From assembly GCA_023614405.1 (NCBI GenBank), contig CM042691.1:178904927-178968926 (forward strand): a stretch of 64,000 nucleotides of DNA, read 5' to 3'. Each line of letters begins with the position of its first letter. The stretch's first letter is position 1. This document shows, piece after piece, positions 12,350 to 25,883 of the stretch. A model generated the notes under the pieces. The model was not told the origin of the DNA. It did no database searches and saw nothing but the letters and a program-made list of their open reading frames with translations. Position numbers and translations under genes: made by a program. This DNA comes from Avena insularis. Lineage: Eukaryota > Streptophyta > Magnoliopsida > Poales > Poaceae.

Positions 12350-13926
12350 TGATGCAGCTCAGATCACTGTAGAGCTTCGTTGGGAAACCCCAAGAAGAAG
12401 GTATGATGAGGACAGCAGCAAGTTTTCCCTCAAAAAGAAACCAAGGTTATCGAACTAGTAGGAGGAAGGAAACGACCCAAAGGTGTGGCTAGCAAATTGG
12501 AACACTGCACAACACAAACTCAAGACTTTGCCCCAACGAACAGTGAGGTTTTCAATCTCACCGGTTTGCTGAAAACAAAGGATTAACTATATGGTGTGGA
12601 AGGTAATGGTGGTTTGCAGAAAGTAAACAGGAACAGTGGAAGATGTATCAGTGGTAAAGATTGGACCGGGTCCATAGTTCACTAGAGGTGTTCTTCTTAA
12701 GATAAACACCATAACATGTTGGGTAAACAAATTACAGCAGGGCAATTGACAGGAGAGAGCAAGGCATAACAATGCAATACTAGACACTCATGATCCTATG
12801 AGATTTGATTGGGCAATACAACAAGATACATATACCGCCATCCAAATGCATCTATGACTAGTAATCCAGCTTCAGGTTATCATCTGAACCCCCTCCAGTA
12901 TTAAGTTGCAAGCAACGGATAACTGCTTTAAGCAAAGTGTGTAAGGTAAACAATCCACTTGTTCCATGAACAAGGGATCGTTGTTTTTCCCTAGTAGAAA
13001 CATCACATCTACAACCTTAGAGATTTCTATCACTTCCACAGATTTAATAGAGGCATGAACCCACTATCGAGCATAAATACTCCCTCTTGGAGTCACTAGC
13101 ATCTACTTGGCCAAGATAGCTACTAGAAATGGAGAGCATGCAAGATCTCAAACAACACAAACATGATATAATCAATAAGATAGAATCATTAACCAATCTG
13201 ACATAGTAATCTCAATATCCATCGGATCCTCGCAAACACAACTTGCATGATTACAAATAGATGATCTTGATCATGAAAGGATCTCACAAGATCTAAACAT
13301 GGTAGCACAAAGGAGGAAAAACAACCATCTAGCTACTACATGAACCCGTAGTCCAAGGTGGAACTACTCACGCATCATACCGAAGGCTGGCATGGTGATG
13401 AAGAAGTCCTCCAGGATAATCTCTCCCCTCCGGCAGGGTGCCGGGAAGAGCTTCAGATCCCTCCCCCCTCCCGATCTAGGGGCGATGGTGGCGGCGGCTA
13501 CAGACTGTTTCGTGGAAGATTAATCGGGTCCTTAGGGTTTAGGTATCAGGGCCTTCTTATACGCGAAGAGGAAGGCCGAGGGCGTGCCCGAGGCAGCTGC
13601 ACCCCCTAGGCGCGGGCCAGGCCTGGCCACGCGGCCAAGGGGTGCGGCCCCCTCGAGTCCCTCCTTCGTATCGTCTTTTGGCTCCATGTTCCCCATGATA
13701 AAATATTGACTTTGACTTTTGTCCCGTCCAATTCCGAGAATATTGATTTTCTGCCTTTTCTAGAATCAAAAACAAAAGAAAACATGCAACTGGCACTGTG
13801 GCATCTTGTTAATAGGTTAGTACCAGAAACATATAAAAATACCTCAAAGTATAGACAAAGCAAAGAAAAGTAGATACTAAACAAGCATGGAACATCAAAA
13901 ATTATAGATACGTTTACGACGTATCA
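12350..13926 (-). repeat. 3' LTR of the Athila-like element
   Basis: This LTR is 1577 bp, beginning TGATACGTCGTAAACGTATC on the - strand and ending TGCATCA. It aligns with 30745-34066 (minus its insert) and with 45099-48557 (minus its Angela insert). Confidence 0.88.
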
Positions 13927-16900
13927 AGCATCCCCAATCTTAACTCCTTCTCGTCCTCGAGTAGGTAAGTGATAAAAATAATAATTTTTGAGGTGACATG
14001 CACCATCAAAATCAAGATCAAACCATTTGCAAGCATTGAAAGCTGGGATCAAAGTACTCTAAACATGAGCATGAAAGAAGAAGTTCTAACAATAAGACAT
14101 AGTAACTATGATGCAACATGAAAGGTTACAAACAAAGATCATGAACAACTATGCATTGAAAGACGTTTGTTTGTTTCACATATAGAAAACATAGCATAGT
14201 GGCATTCAGCTTGTCCCTCATGGAGTAGCAAATAAATGCATAGGACACCTTCAAAGTTCATAAGAGTGAGTAGATACAAATAGTTCAAGAACAAGCAATA
14301 TCAACAATATGAATCAATCAATAAGTTTTGGGACAATGCACATAGAACTAAGAATGACAACTATGTTCTCTTAATTGGTGCCTAAGGATAGAAGGTGGAG
14401 ACTCAATATAATAGTGGAAGAAAGGCCCTTCATAAAAGGGAAGCAGGGATTTCAAGTCTCATAAAGAGCTTCCAAAAATTATGGTACTTGTTAGCTTTCA
14501 TCTCTCATTTCCCCTATCATAAGCATCTTGAAGTGATTAAGGTTAAAGTGAACAAACTATGGAGTATATGCTTGACAAAGTATAAGTTGGCAATCTCATG
14601 TCCTTTGAGTACGAGGGCCGCTCTCATGCTACTCAACTTTAGTTACCTGTAAGTTCTTGTCATAGTAAGTACATGTGTATCATAGAGAACCGCCAACGGG
14701 GTACCCCTTGCACATGATACAGGATCTATCCCATAATCAAAATGACTAGGCAAGCAGACAATGAACATCTCAGCAATCTTCTTATTTACCATGGGAAAAT
14801 GGTGCTTTTTTCTCTCTTTCCTCTTTTCTTATCTCTTTTTTATAAGAAGAATGCTTCATAGATTGCTCACTATGGTGATGCTACAAGTTTCCACCATGAT
14901 TAGGCATGGCTTAGGCTAGTGGCCCAGGCGTTTCTCTAACACACATACATAACTCCATGGACTTACAAGCTCCCCTTTTATTTCACACTGACGACATCCG
15001 CAAACAAAAGAGCATGATATCAACTGGGTACAATGTACAAGTGCAATGTAGAAAATGCTATCCATGACAGCATGGTTCTGTTAATTCCAACGTATAAGTG
15101 CAAGCATATACAACATAGATGACACAATGGTTCAAGTTTATTTAGGGGCAATAAAAATAAAGTGTGCCATCAAGTTTGTGACAGATTTAATCACCAAGTT
15201 TTCACATAACAAAATAACTTTTTAATTGTAAGATAGATAAAACAAGAATATACTTCGAATGGTGTAACACACCATGCATAGTAATTTATAGTGGACACTT
15301 TGGAATAACTTGGTTTTTTGGGAGTTGGATGCATGAGTAGAGCTTAATCATACAAGTGGAGGCTAGCAAAAGACTGGGAGCGACCAACTAAGAGAGCAAT
15401 AATGGCCATAATCATGCAGAGCGACAAAAAATTACTAATCAAAGCATAAAGTCATATCACAAGTCAAAAATTAAATGATCATAGAGGCTAAGGTGACTTG
15501 TTCATAGTCATAACATGGTGTGAGCATGTGCCAAGTCAACCGAAACAAAGCATCAAAGGAGAATACCATAATACTATGCTTGTGTATGCTAAAACATGCA
15601 TGATTCCTTCAAGGCACATTAACAAATCCTAATTGTTTGGAACAATTCATGCTACAGAAATAATCACTAAGCATAAGGTCAAAAGAACATCTAGCATGAC
15701 ATGATAAAGTCTAAGTCACAGTCAAAGCAAGCTCCTCTTGTACTACTCAAGGATGAACTTCAACTCCTCTCCAACACCAATCAACTTATTTGAAACAACA
15801 GAACGAGAATGGGGTCCAACTACTTTATTCAACAAAACTAAGCAAACAAAAACCAAAAACTAAAACTAAGATGCTCCAAGAACAACACAACTTGTTCATG
15901 AAACAATAAAAACAAAGTGTCTAGAAAGACCTGAGATTTTTATTGATGAAGAAGCGGATGCCTTGGGCATCCCCATGCTTTGATGCTTGTACCTCTTGAA
16001 TATTTCTTGGGGTGACACGGGGTGGCATCCCCAAGCTTGAGATTTTTTCCATTCTTCATCTCATTACATCATTCTTTCTCTACACCTAAAAATTTTACTT
16101 CATACAAAACTTCACACAATCTTCATTGGCAACATTAGTGCATTCAAAAGATAATAGACCTTTGGGTTTAGTTTTAAAACAGCAAAACTTTCACTAAAGA
16201 CACAAGATACTGTATAAATTACCTCAAAAGGCTCAATTTCCCAAAAATAACCCAAAAAGGAATCAGTAAGAAGCAAATGCAAACAATGGCAGAAATCTGT
16301 CAAAACAGACCAGTAGGTAGAAACCGATTTTTTCCAAGACCTTATGTTGCTCAAATCCTAAAGTGTTGAACTAACGGAAGTTATCTAAAAACCTGGGGGA
16401 TTTATTCAGAAAATTACAGCTTAATTCGACTATCGGAGATTTTACTCAATCTTTTATAGTGGAGCACAAAAATCTGTTTCGGGACAGCAACTCTCCAAAT
16501 CTTACTTCCCTCTCATTAGAGCTTATTCTTGGCACAAAACTAAAAAAATGATAAGGAGAGGTCATTACAGAAGTAATAACTTCCAAGACTCAAGAAAACT
16601 ATTGGGTTATCTCCCAAGAAGTACTTTTCTTTAACGCCTTTAAGTTAGGCTTGATAGTTTGAGAAGATGCTCACATAAGAAATATGAATTGAAGTAAAAG
16701 AGAGCATCAAGAAGCAAATTCAAAACACATTTAAGCCTAACCCACTTCCTATGCATAGAAATCTTGTAAGAAAATAAATCAAAGAAGCACATAGTAACGA
16801 GAATGGGTAGATAAAACAAGAGCAACTTCAAAACTTTCAGTACATAGAGAGGTGTTTCAGTACCATGAAAACTTCTATAACCATATGTTCCTCTCTCATA

Positions 16901-17290
16901 ATAATTTTCACTAGCCTCATGAATGAACTCAACAATATAACTATCACATAAAACATGCTTTTCATGATCTATAAACACATAATTTTTATCAAGCTCAAAA
17001 ATAGTGGGATTCAAACCTTCAAACCAATTTTTAATAGTAGCACAATTAATATTGTCAACCAATATGGGACCATCATCTAGAGCTTTATCGTAAACATTTT
17101 CTTAGCAAAACTCTTTAGTACCATGCATTTCTAAGTTAGGCATAAATATAGTATTATCATAGATAATAGGATCATAATTATTATCACAAGTTTTACCCAT
17201 AGTAGATATTTTTAAATAATTCATAGGAACATAACAATCATACTCCTTTGGTAAGCATGGGGACAATCAAATAATGTAAGGGATAAAGAG
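13927..17290 (-). pseudogene. Env-position ORF and 3' non-coding region of the Athila-like element
   Basis: The - strand frame 17290-16640 encodes about 200 aa interrupted by one stop near 17105. It contains 'NPTIFELDKNYVFIDHEKH' and hydrophobic stretches such as 'LLLFYLPILVTMCFFDLF' and 'VLNLLLDALFYFNSYFL', which could be membrane segments. I recognise this as the conserved ORF downstream of pol in wheat and barley Athila-type elements; whether it acts as an envelope is not known. Its N-terminal part lies at 20494-20820, split off by the solo LTR at 17291-20488. The rest, 13927-16640, is AT-rich, has no credible ORF, and ends in the polypurine tract next to the 3' LTR. Confidence 0.6.
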
Positions 17291-20200
17291 TGTCACGACC
17301 CGGGATCAGGGCTAGACAAATACCAGATCTTCATCTGACATAAGCCTAACCTAAATTCTGAAGCGCGCAGGGAATGATTGGTAACATTACAGAACATACA
17401 AACCATGCATTAATAAGGTAAACTCTTAACAGAGTTTCAAACCAGTGATACAAGCCAGGGGTCATAGACCCATCATTACAACAAACAACGGAAGCAAACA
17501 AGTTGTTCTAAACAACAAACTTAGCAAAGGGCCTGAGAGGCCTTAAACAGAAGTAGGGATCCTTCCATAGATCCTAGGCTGCTGTCCGGGAACCCCGACT
17601 ACTCGTCGACATCAACGTAGAAACCAGCTTCAGTTGGAGTAGCTTCATCTGTAGAAAAACATCAATGAGGCAAGGCTGAGTATAGGGTGTACTCCGCAAG
17701 ACTTATGGCTAGTGGAGTTGTTTTGCATAAATCCATCTTTTGTTTTCAAAACAAGAAGGAAAAGAAGCTCGTCTAGTCAGATCATTTTCAAAGGGGATAA
17801 GAATACTACAACTCTAGCTCTTAGAATCATCTTCAATATCCACCAAGAACCATCATCAGCTAAATCTCTCTTCCCGGACTACCCCATCAAACAACCCCGA
17901 GGAAGTATTCTGGATCTCACATTAGTTGGCCAAGTTTTATCATTCAGTTATAGTTTTCTATGATCACAGAATCCGTTCCCAAGTCGTCCATAACCATGGA
18001 CACGGGTTTTCGAAAAGATTAATACCCTGCAGGGGTGCACAACTTTACCCACATGTACCAATCGATTCTTAATGCCAAATTATTAGCCCTCTTCCTTGGA
18101 AGGCTGGCAGAGAGTGGTTGACCACTACCTTTACCTTGCTTTCGCCGAGACCATGAGTCGCGCACTAAGGACATGCCACTATAATGGGTTGAGTCCCGAA
18201 GTAGGTCCCTAGAGATGTGAACAGGGTTCAAGATTACGGATGATGTGCATCTCTTGTTCCCTACCACGCTTACCTACTTGTATGAATGCACCTCCTTCAC
18301 CCCCATCCAAGAACAACCGAGATGCGTATGTCGAATGGAAATCCCGAACTATGTGATTCATGGAATCTACTAGGCAAGTTAGTGAGTCGAGGGAGTTCCC
18401 AGGACCCCATGTGGTTGTACGCTCATCTTGGTTCAAGAGGCGAGAATATAGTTCCTAAGGGTGGCAAGTATGGGACTGCAAAAACCACAACCCACATGGC
18501 CTCCCATACAAGCCTTAGAATGTTTATTATCCATCTCTGACCATATCACAACATCCTACCATACTAGATTCATTCGCATCTCTAGCGCATCATCTGAATG
18601 ATCGATACTGCATGACTAAGCATGGCTAAGCTCAACTGAATTATGGCACTAGCGATGCTCGTAAGCCAAACCCTAGTTATGCTCAAAAGACTGTTGAATC
18701 GAAATGCATATTACTCTATCCCTTCGCTTGCCTTGTCCGTTGTTGGACTGGTACTACTCTTCGGTGGCATTGACTTCAGCCTCGGGTTCGATTCCTATTC
18801 GCGAAGAACCAATCACCATAAAAGGAAGGCAACATTCAACACATGGCATGTGCAATGCTCATACAATATGGATGATACGAAATATTACATGTAATATAGT
18901 AGCCCTGGATGCATCATCGATTTAAATGGATTCCGGATTGCCCTAAATAGGCAAACCATCGAACCCATAGTACTTAGGGGGGTGTCGGTGTTCCTCTAAA
19001 TAAGTTAGGGTTCAAAGTTGTATGAATGTGGATGCTTACATTTTTAAATGATAGAGCTCAATTTTTATAAACATTTTGATATATTATTTGTATTTTTATG
19101 ATTTAATATGAATTAGTTATGAATTTCTCCATTTTTAATTCATTTTAAATCATTTTTGGAACATTATAAAATAACTACATTTAAGAAATACTTTTACATT
19201 TTTAATAATTAGAAAACATTTCTGAAATTGTTTTTATTACTTACAGATAGGGCCCACATGTTAGCATTTATCAATTACAAAAATAAAAACAGAAAAGAAT
19301 TACATAAGAATTTAAAATAAAATAAAAGGGTATATTCTACCACGCTGACGTCATGCTGACGTCAGCAATGGAGATTCCCTAAGGTGGTGATCGAATCTAG
19401 CTCTAGGGGCGTCGCGGGCTTGTGCGGATGGGGGTGTTCGATAGAGGGCGACGTGGGCGACCAGAATCTGGTGGTGCTGCTAATGGGAGGTCACCGGAGA
19501 CGGCGACACGACGACGGCGAGCGGTGGAAGTGGCAGATGCTCATGGGGAAGACGTTAGAGAGCGAGAGGGAGCAAGGAGAGGGTCCACGGGGACCAGCAG
19601 CTCACTAGGAGCGCGGTGGTGGTGTCGATGAGACTCGGGAGGCCGGACGGTGAAGAATCGACGATGGCTAGCGTCAGAAGAGGTGAGGTCAACAGCAAGG
19701 ATTCGCGGTACGCGGGGTCGATTCCTCCTACGAGGATGCTCAGCAGGGCGAGGCGATCATAGTGGCATTCTCAACGAGGCTTGGGGCGGTCTAGAACGGC
19801 AGCGACAAGAGGTTGCCGACGATCTAGGGTTCGGCCATGGCTCAGGAAAGCTAGGGAGAGGGGGAAAGTGGGGCCTAGGGTTCATCCGGCGGCAGCGTCA
19901 AGTACTTATAGAGGTCCAGGGGCGGCAGCACGAATTTTGGAGCACGCCGGCGGTGAGGGCGCGGCCAGCGAGCTGCTTGCTCGATCTACCGGCGGAGAGG
20001 ACGATGAGCCATTGGAGGTTGAAGCGGTATGAGGCCCTGGTTGGTCCACGCGCGGGCTGCTGCTGGGCCAGGTGTGGGCCGACTACTGTGCTACTCTGCG
20101 GCGTGCGTGAGCGGCAGAGAAAGAAGAGAGGAAAAGGGAAAGGCTGGGCTGTGGCCCAGTAGGAGTAGAGTAGGGTTTTTTTATTTCCTGAAAACCTTTT

Positions 20201-20488
20201 CTATTTCTGTTTTTTCCTCTATTTATTTTGTATTTTCCATTTGTATTATGTTTTCAATATTTTCAAAATTACTAGAGACTTTTATAAGACTATAAATATA
20301 TTATGGGACCCTTTTATTCAATTTGGGCTCCACTCATTTGGTAGTTTTCAAAATACAAAAACCATTTGAATGATTTTGAGCGGGAAAAATTTAGGGTTTT
20401 GTTCGTGTTTATTTTGATGGAATCAAATTGCAAGTGTAATGCATGCATGCAATGCTCAAACATGTCTTTATGCAATGATCAAGGTTAG
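17291..20488 (-). mobile_element. Solo LTR (about 3.2 kb), chromovirus type
   Basis: The left edge reads tgtcacgacccgggatcagg. Flanks carry a perfect 5-bp duplication aagag (17286-17290 and 20489-20493) inside the Athila-like ORF, whose frame resumes on the far side. The right end reads ggttag instead of a canonical ...ca, so that terminus is mutated or slightly truncated. Its AT-rich/GC-rich/AT-rich layout (GC-rich at 19370-20150) matches the other chromovirus LTRs here. No PBS or coding region was found. Confidence 0.7.
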
Positions 20489-20493
20489 AAGAG

Positions 20494-20820
20494 ACCATAT
20501 CTTTAAGGTCTTTACAAGCAATACAGGTTTCATAGTTTTTAGACATGAAGGATTCTATTTCAGAAGCTCCCATAAAGAAAACAAATTGTTCTACTTCTTC
20601 AAATCCAAGATGAATATAGTTATTCCAATGATAGTTCGTAATTACAAATTCTTTAATAATCCACATTGGAATTTAAGATGTTTAGTATCTTGTTCAGAGC
20701 AATAATTCATATCATGGCGATTAAGCAAAATTTTAGCAATTAGATCCAACCTTTTTAACACGGCTCTCATGAATTTACCCTTATAAGATTCTCTATACCT
20801 TATAAAATCTTCGATGGAGG
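20494..20820 (-). pseudogene. N-terminal piece of the Athila-like env-position ORF
   Basis: On the - strand, 'YKGKFMRAVLKRLDLIAKIL' and 'NYCSEQDTKHLKFQCGLL' are followed, after a frameshift, by 'NYHWNNYIHLGFEEVEQFV' and 'YETCIACKDLKDMVS', where the solo LTR interrupts it. It continues at 17290. No product can be made from this copy. Confidence 0.55.
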
Positions 20821-20825
20821 TTCTA

Positions 20826-23800
20826 TGTAGACACCTGAACCCAATAAGGAACAAATCCCTGTGTTTACAATGCTAGTCCCTGGATCGAATAGCTAGAACC
20901 CACAGTTTAAGATGTAATATCAAGAAACAAAGGTCATATTATAACTTATAACCAGGAATAAAATAATTCATTACAACTTACATAGCTAATATGGATATAT
21001 TATTACAAATCAGCATATATAATTATATAGTATGGAGTCCTTTCATCTTCATATGCCACAAGCAAACATGTTGGTTGTAGACTTGTAATCCCTACTCAAC
21101 AAACTTCACTAACATCATACAAACCTGCAACATGATAAGTTACATCCACAAGGGTCAACACATTTGAATTGTATTGGCAAGTGATATCATATTGACATGG
21201 AGAATCTAACATCTACATGAATATATGGCTAAGTGGAGTTTTGGCTGGCCTTTGCATAAAATAAGTTTTCCCTATCCTTTGAAAATAGTTTTTTCTCTTT
21301 TTCAAAACATTTCATCACACATGGCACAATGGATACACACCAGGTGCTAACCTTGTTCACCCACAAGTTTTAATTTAGAGAAAATGAGATGAGGAGATTC
21401 TTGATCATTTCAATGTCTATGATGCTCAAAATGTCCATTACCGGGGACATGGCTAAGTACTTAGGTTTTACCCTCTCGAGAGGTGGTGCACTTTCCCCAC
21501 AAGACTCGACATGCATCGAGACGAGACTTTTTAGAAGCGATCCCTCAAACCACCATGGACGCGTTCCATCCTATCATCACTAGCACTAACTATCCATCTA
21601 GCTGAGTTCTTGCAACCTAGTTGGTCAAGGCAGAGCCCATATGCCATGTGGTGGCACTAGAAGCTTCTCAACAATAAACATCTCAAATATCATTGTTCCT
21701 AGGTGGCCATCCACAAGTGAGATACACCAGAGTAAACCATAGAAATGGGCCCTGGGTAACCACTCAACACAAACCATACTTCCCATTCCACCCAGGTGTT
21801 TCGTTAACAAGTTGTTTTCTTAGTCAAAAACACATAGGCATAACTTTTCCATAATATCATAACATGAATTCCCACCCTTGAATTATAATATCTAGGCTAA
21901 GCATACTAGCATAACATGTCTCTTATCTTAGAAAGATTTCTACCAAGATATATTCTATAGGATCTAGTATAGCATAGCATTATACAAAATAGTCCTACCA
22001 TGCATACAAAAAATATCACTAATGCAATATTGAAAAGATAGGACTTTTGATGACCAAAGTTTCACTTTCCATTTTAGTACAAAATCTAGGTACTCTTGTT
22101 GATCTTGCAATTGTCACACTCCTCAAAGTTCACTACATCACAATCAAGCAAAAGCACACACTCAAAACTACAACACTAAAATTAACAAACAGAAACAAGA
22201 AAACAAAGAAATGCATGCAAGCATGCAAAGTTTGTTTTATTGAAAAAGTGGTTTCTAAAAAGGTTCTAAGCATTTCAAAACACCTAACGGTCTTTTTATA
22301 AAAGTGGAATTTCATTTGAAACCAAGTTAGTGAAAATAAATCATTTAAATCATTTTTGTTTTACTAGAAATGCTTTTATTCAAAGGAATATTTTATAGTG
22401 CTAACAATTTTATATTCAAATTTTAGTGTTTATGGTCATAGGGTTCAAAAAAATCCATTTGCAAAAGGTTTCGCTCAAAAATATTTTTTAGAACAATTTT
22501 TATACCCAAAATAGTCATAAACAATTCTCTGCATAAAACTCTAATTTTTCAGAAGCAAATAACCAAAGTAAGGTCATAGGTGCAAAGATCTCATTTTTCT
22601 GAATCCATAGACACCTAATTTTTAAATAGTGGATTTACCGAACAAAAGTTATTGATTTTACAAGTTCAAACATCTAATAGATCAAATCTGGTTTTTAAAT
22701 CAAACTCAAAGACACGTGGCCTGTTCCTATTGGTTGGTACCATTTCGGTTGGATCGAGTGATGCGAGCCATTAGATCTAAGTAACATCGCATGGACCAGA
22801 TCAAATGGTACCCCTTCGGTAAGTGGATCTATCTTAACCCTCAGATCTGCATCTAGCGGACCAGATTGCTCTAGCCAAGAACTGGAGGCGCTGCTCTCTG
22901 CGCGCGGCGGCAAAACGGCTAACAGCGATGTTCTGGTGAGGCCAGGGGCAAGGGAGAGATGCGAGGATGTTACCATGATCGCGGGGATGTGGCAATTCTC
23001 AATGTGGTCGTGGGCGAGGCCGGGGAGCACGGGTGCGGCGGCGATTCCTCGTCGGAGTTGTGCACTCCGTCGGGTGCTTGCAGATACCATTGCGGCCGAG
23101 CCTGCAGGTCACGAGCGAGCGTGTGGTGAGCATTAGAGGAAGCACAGGACGATGGCGAACATGACAGCAAGAATTGGAGGGAAAGGCGCGCACGAGGCTC
23201 ACAGGATTTCGTCACCGGATTTGTGCGCACCGTCGGGAACTTGCATAGGTCGTCGTTGGCGAGCCTACAGGGCATGAAAAGGAACGCTGGGGGCGTCAGT
23301 TCATGCACGAGAGGATGGCTGGTAAACGAGTGTGAGCTAGAGACAAGGGGAAGGTTGAGGCTCACCGGAATCGGCACCGGAGTTCGTCGGGGTCTGCAGC
23401 GGTACGAGCTAGAATCAGGGCAGCCTGGGGGCACTCCGGGTGTGGGGATTGAGGAGAATAAGAGAAAAGGGAGAGGGGATTAATAGAGCGATGTCAGAGG
23501 AGGGAATTACTCGCGCAGTTAAGCAAATTTAAGCGGATTAAATCTGAGCAGAAACGGCAGAGGGGATGAGCGGGTCGTGCGCGCGAGGTTGACGACGAGG
23601 TGACGTGGCGATGGGGTCGCTTTGTCAGTGAGGAGGTGGGGGAAATGTGCGATGCGGAAATAATTTGCTAGGGAGAGAGGGGTGGCCCAGGTGGCCTGGT
23701 TAGGCCGCGTTGCTCGGCTAGGCTGGGCAGATGGCAAGTTCTATTTTTTTCCTTCCTTTGTCTTTTTCTGTTTTCTCTTTATTCAAAACATTTGATTCAA

Positions 23801-24688
23801 ACTTCAATTTGAATTCAAATCTTCTCCCATATTTTCAGTAGGTTTTATACCTATTATGAGTTGATTAAATAGTCCACCTTGGAATATTTCAAATATGTGT
23901 CTTATGATTTAATATTCATTTAAGTGAGACATAATTGTATTTATTTAAATAAAATTTGAATATGGTTCATAAGCCCATATAATATTATTTAAATAAACTT
24001 GTATCCCTTTAATTTATTTAAATTACTTTTATTTCCTTTTACTTATGATTCTGGCCATGGTTTAAATTGTCTTGGCAATTCCTATTTCTTTCTTTCTTTG
24101 CCTTGTAAAATTCATATATTTTTATTTATAGCTCCAAAATAGTGATTCCAATTTGTATAATTTCATTTAATATTTATTTATCTTTTTAAATCCATTTAGG
24201 ATTACTTTGTTCACAATTTGGTATTGATTTTAGCTAGGAGCTTTATTAGTTTTGGAATATTTTATTTTATATTATAGAAATCATAAGTTTTTATCCATGG
24301 CTCCAAATAGAGTGAAATAAATTCCCATGGTTTTATAATATTTTTATTCACCATTTCTGATCATTTAGAAATGTTTGTTGCTAAATTTTTATATGGAACA
24401 AAGCCATAGTTTTGGAGTGATCTTGAAGATGATTTCTTTCATTAGGGTTTAGGTTGTTTTTGGTTTAACTTTTTGAAATGCTTAAATTCAATAAACATTC
24501 CATGCATGAATGCATTTGATCTGTTTGAAACTTTGTTTGTTTCTTTTTCATTCAATTTTTGGTCAAGTAAGGTTTTGATGTTTCCATTTAGAGACAAAAA
24601 GTTTCGTTTCCCTATAAATTTCAACAATTGTTTCTTTTGTTTGTTTATTTTCCACATTTCAAAATTTGGAAAATTTTGGGATGTGACA
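20826..24688 (-). repeat. 3' LTR of the non-autonomous zinc-knuckle element
   Basis: This LTR is 3863 bp and matches 26557-30416 throughout. A GC-rich block at about 22700-23700 is the likely promoter and transcribed-leader part. The many short ORFs in it are not credible genes. Confidence 0.88.
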
Positions 24689-24725
24689 AAGTACCGCCCT
24701 TAAAAGGAATCTCGTCCCGAGATTC
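24689..24725 (-). other. Polypurine tract region
   Basis: On the - strand this reads gggacgagattccttttaag and then gggcggtactt, directly before the 3' LTR. A very similar gacgagattctt...aagggg motif precedes the LTR of the chromovirus at 56890-64000. Confidence 0.65.
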
Positions 24726-24809
24726 AGGAAGGCTAGAAACAAAAAGTTGGTTCAAGACACCTAGGGTACTACCACCCTTAAAAGGGTTTTAACTAGATTG
24801 CATCTTGGC

Positions 24810-25883
24810 TTACTTGGTGCCTTGATGTATCTTCTCTGGACAGTTGTTTCCATAGTGGCCCTTATTTTCACATTTGAAACATGTGATAAGGTTGAGGTCC
24901 TTTCCAAATTTTCTTGTCTTGTTCTTCTCCTTTTCTGGACAATTTGATGCATAATGGCCTAGCTCTTTGCATTTGTGGCACATCACTTGGCTAATATCTT
25001 CTTTTATCTTTGGTATCACTACCTCTTGTTTGTTTCCTTGGCCCTTCTTCTTTTCTGGGCATTCATTAGCATAGTGTCCCATCTCCTTGCAATTGTAACA
25101 TTGTATCTGGCTAATGTCTTTCTTACTGGGGTTGGGGCGTTTCTTCCTGTTCTTGGGTTTCTCCAAGGCTATGAGGGCTTTTAGTTCATGCTCTTCATAC
25201 TTCACCACAAAGGTGGGAAAACTTCCTTGGTTCTTAGAACAGTTCCTAGGATAACATCCATGTTTCCTCTTTTGCTCACCAAAGTTGGCTACAATGTATG
25301 GAGGTGCATACTGAGATTTGACTTTGTCTTCATCATTCTTGGTGGAAGTTGTACCTTCATGGATGTTTCCAAATTCTTGATGTATTCCATCCTTAGCTTG
25401 ATGTTTCATCTGTTGAACTATAGGATAAATGTGGCATTGGACAGGGACATGATCATTTCCTTCACATACGAAACATGTAACTTGAGATGTGGGGAATTGT
25501 CTAGCTGGGTGTTTCTCTTCACAATTAGGGCATTGGTCAATATGCTCTTTATAAGTGTGTCCTATGTCTCCATAGATTTTGCAGGCTCGTGTTCTTTCCA
25601 CCATATCCTCCTTGAAATCATTGTTGTCAAAATTCCTTTGGGAAGGGTTGCTTCTCATGTTGATCATCTGATTGGTCATCCTTTGCAACAATTGGGATTG
25701 GGATCCCAAGAACTTTAGCATGGCTGGGTCTAACTCCATGTTGTTGTGGTTGTTGGCTAAAAAATGGGTTGTCACTTGATTCAATTTAGTTTGGGTTGCT
25801 AGCAGTTGTACTATCATGTGCATCTCGAGTTTGTTGTTGTCACCATCCTTGATGTTGGAGTTGTGGTCTCTTGGAGAAGTCAT
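24810..25883 (-). CDS. Multi-CCHC zinc-knuckle protein of a non-autonomous retrotransposon
   Basis: This is an uninterrupted 357-aa ORF, the only coding sequence between PBS and PPT. Canonical CX2CX4HX4C knuckles are visible at residues 137-150 (CFVCEGNDHVPVQC), 262-275 (CYNCKEMGHYANEC), 302-315 (CHKCKELGHYASNC) and 335-348 (CFKCENKGHYGNNC). A degenerate Cys/His cluster lies at 101-121. Residues 18-75 are Gln/Leu/Met-rich and probably helical. The centre (180-260) is charged. CCHC knuckles bind nucleic acid, as in the nucleocapsid part of Gag, so the inference is RNA binding or packaging for the element. There is no recognisable capsid core, protease DTG or RT. The ATG at 25883 is the first in-frame start, about 660 nt after the PBS. 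It could also be a captured CNBP-like protein; I judge Gag-derived more likely. Confidence 0.72.
   Translation of the reverse strand: MTSPRDHNSNIKDGDNNKLEMHMIVQLLATQTKLNQVTTHFLANNHNNMELDPAMLKFLGSQSQLLQRMTNQMINMRSNPSQRNFDNNDFKEDMVERTRACKIYGDIGHTYKEHIDQCPNCEEKHPARQFPTSQVTCFVCEGNDHVPVQCHIYPIVQQMKHQAKDGIHQEFGNIHEGTTSTKNDEDKVKSQYAPPYIVANFGEQKRKHGCYPRNCSKNQGSFPTFVVKYEEHELKALIALEKPKNRKKRPNPSKKDISQIQCYNCKEMGHYANECPEKKKGQGNKQEVVIPKIKEDISQVMCHKCKELGHYASNCPEKEKNKTRKFGKDLNLITCFKCENKGHYGNNCPEKIHQGTK

Noticed and set aside
22695..23434. Overlapping ORFs of 131 and 154 aa on the - strand
   Set aside because: They lie in the GC-rich block of the LTR, and the corresponding frames are not conserved in the sister LTR at 28440-29450.
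25188..25718. 176-aa ORF on the + strand
   Set aside because: It is the antisense shadow of the zinc-knuckle ORF on the - strand.
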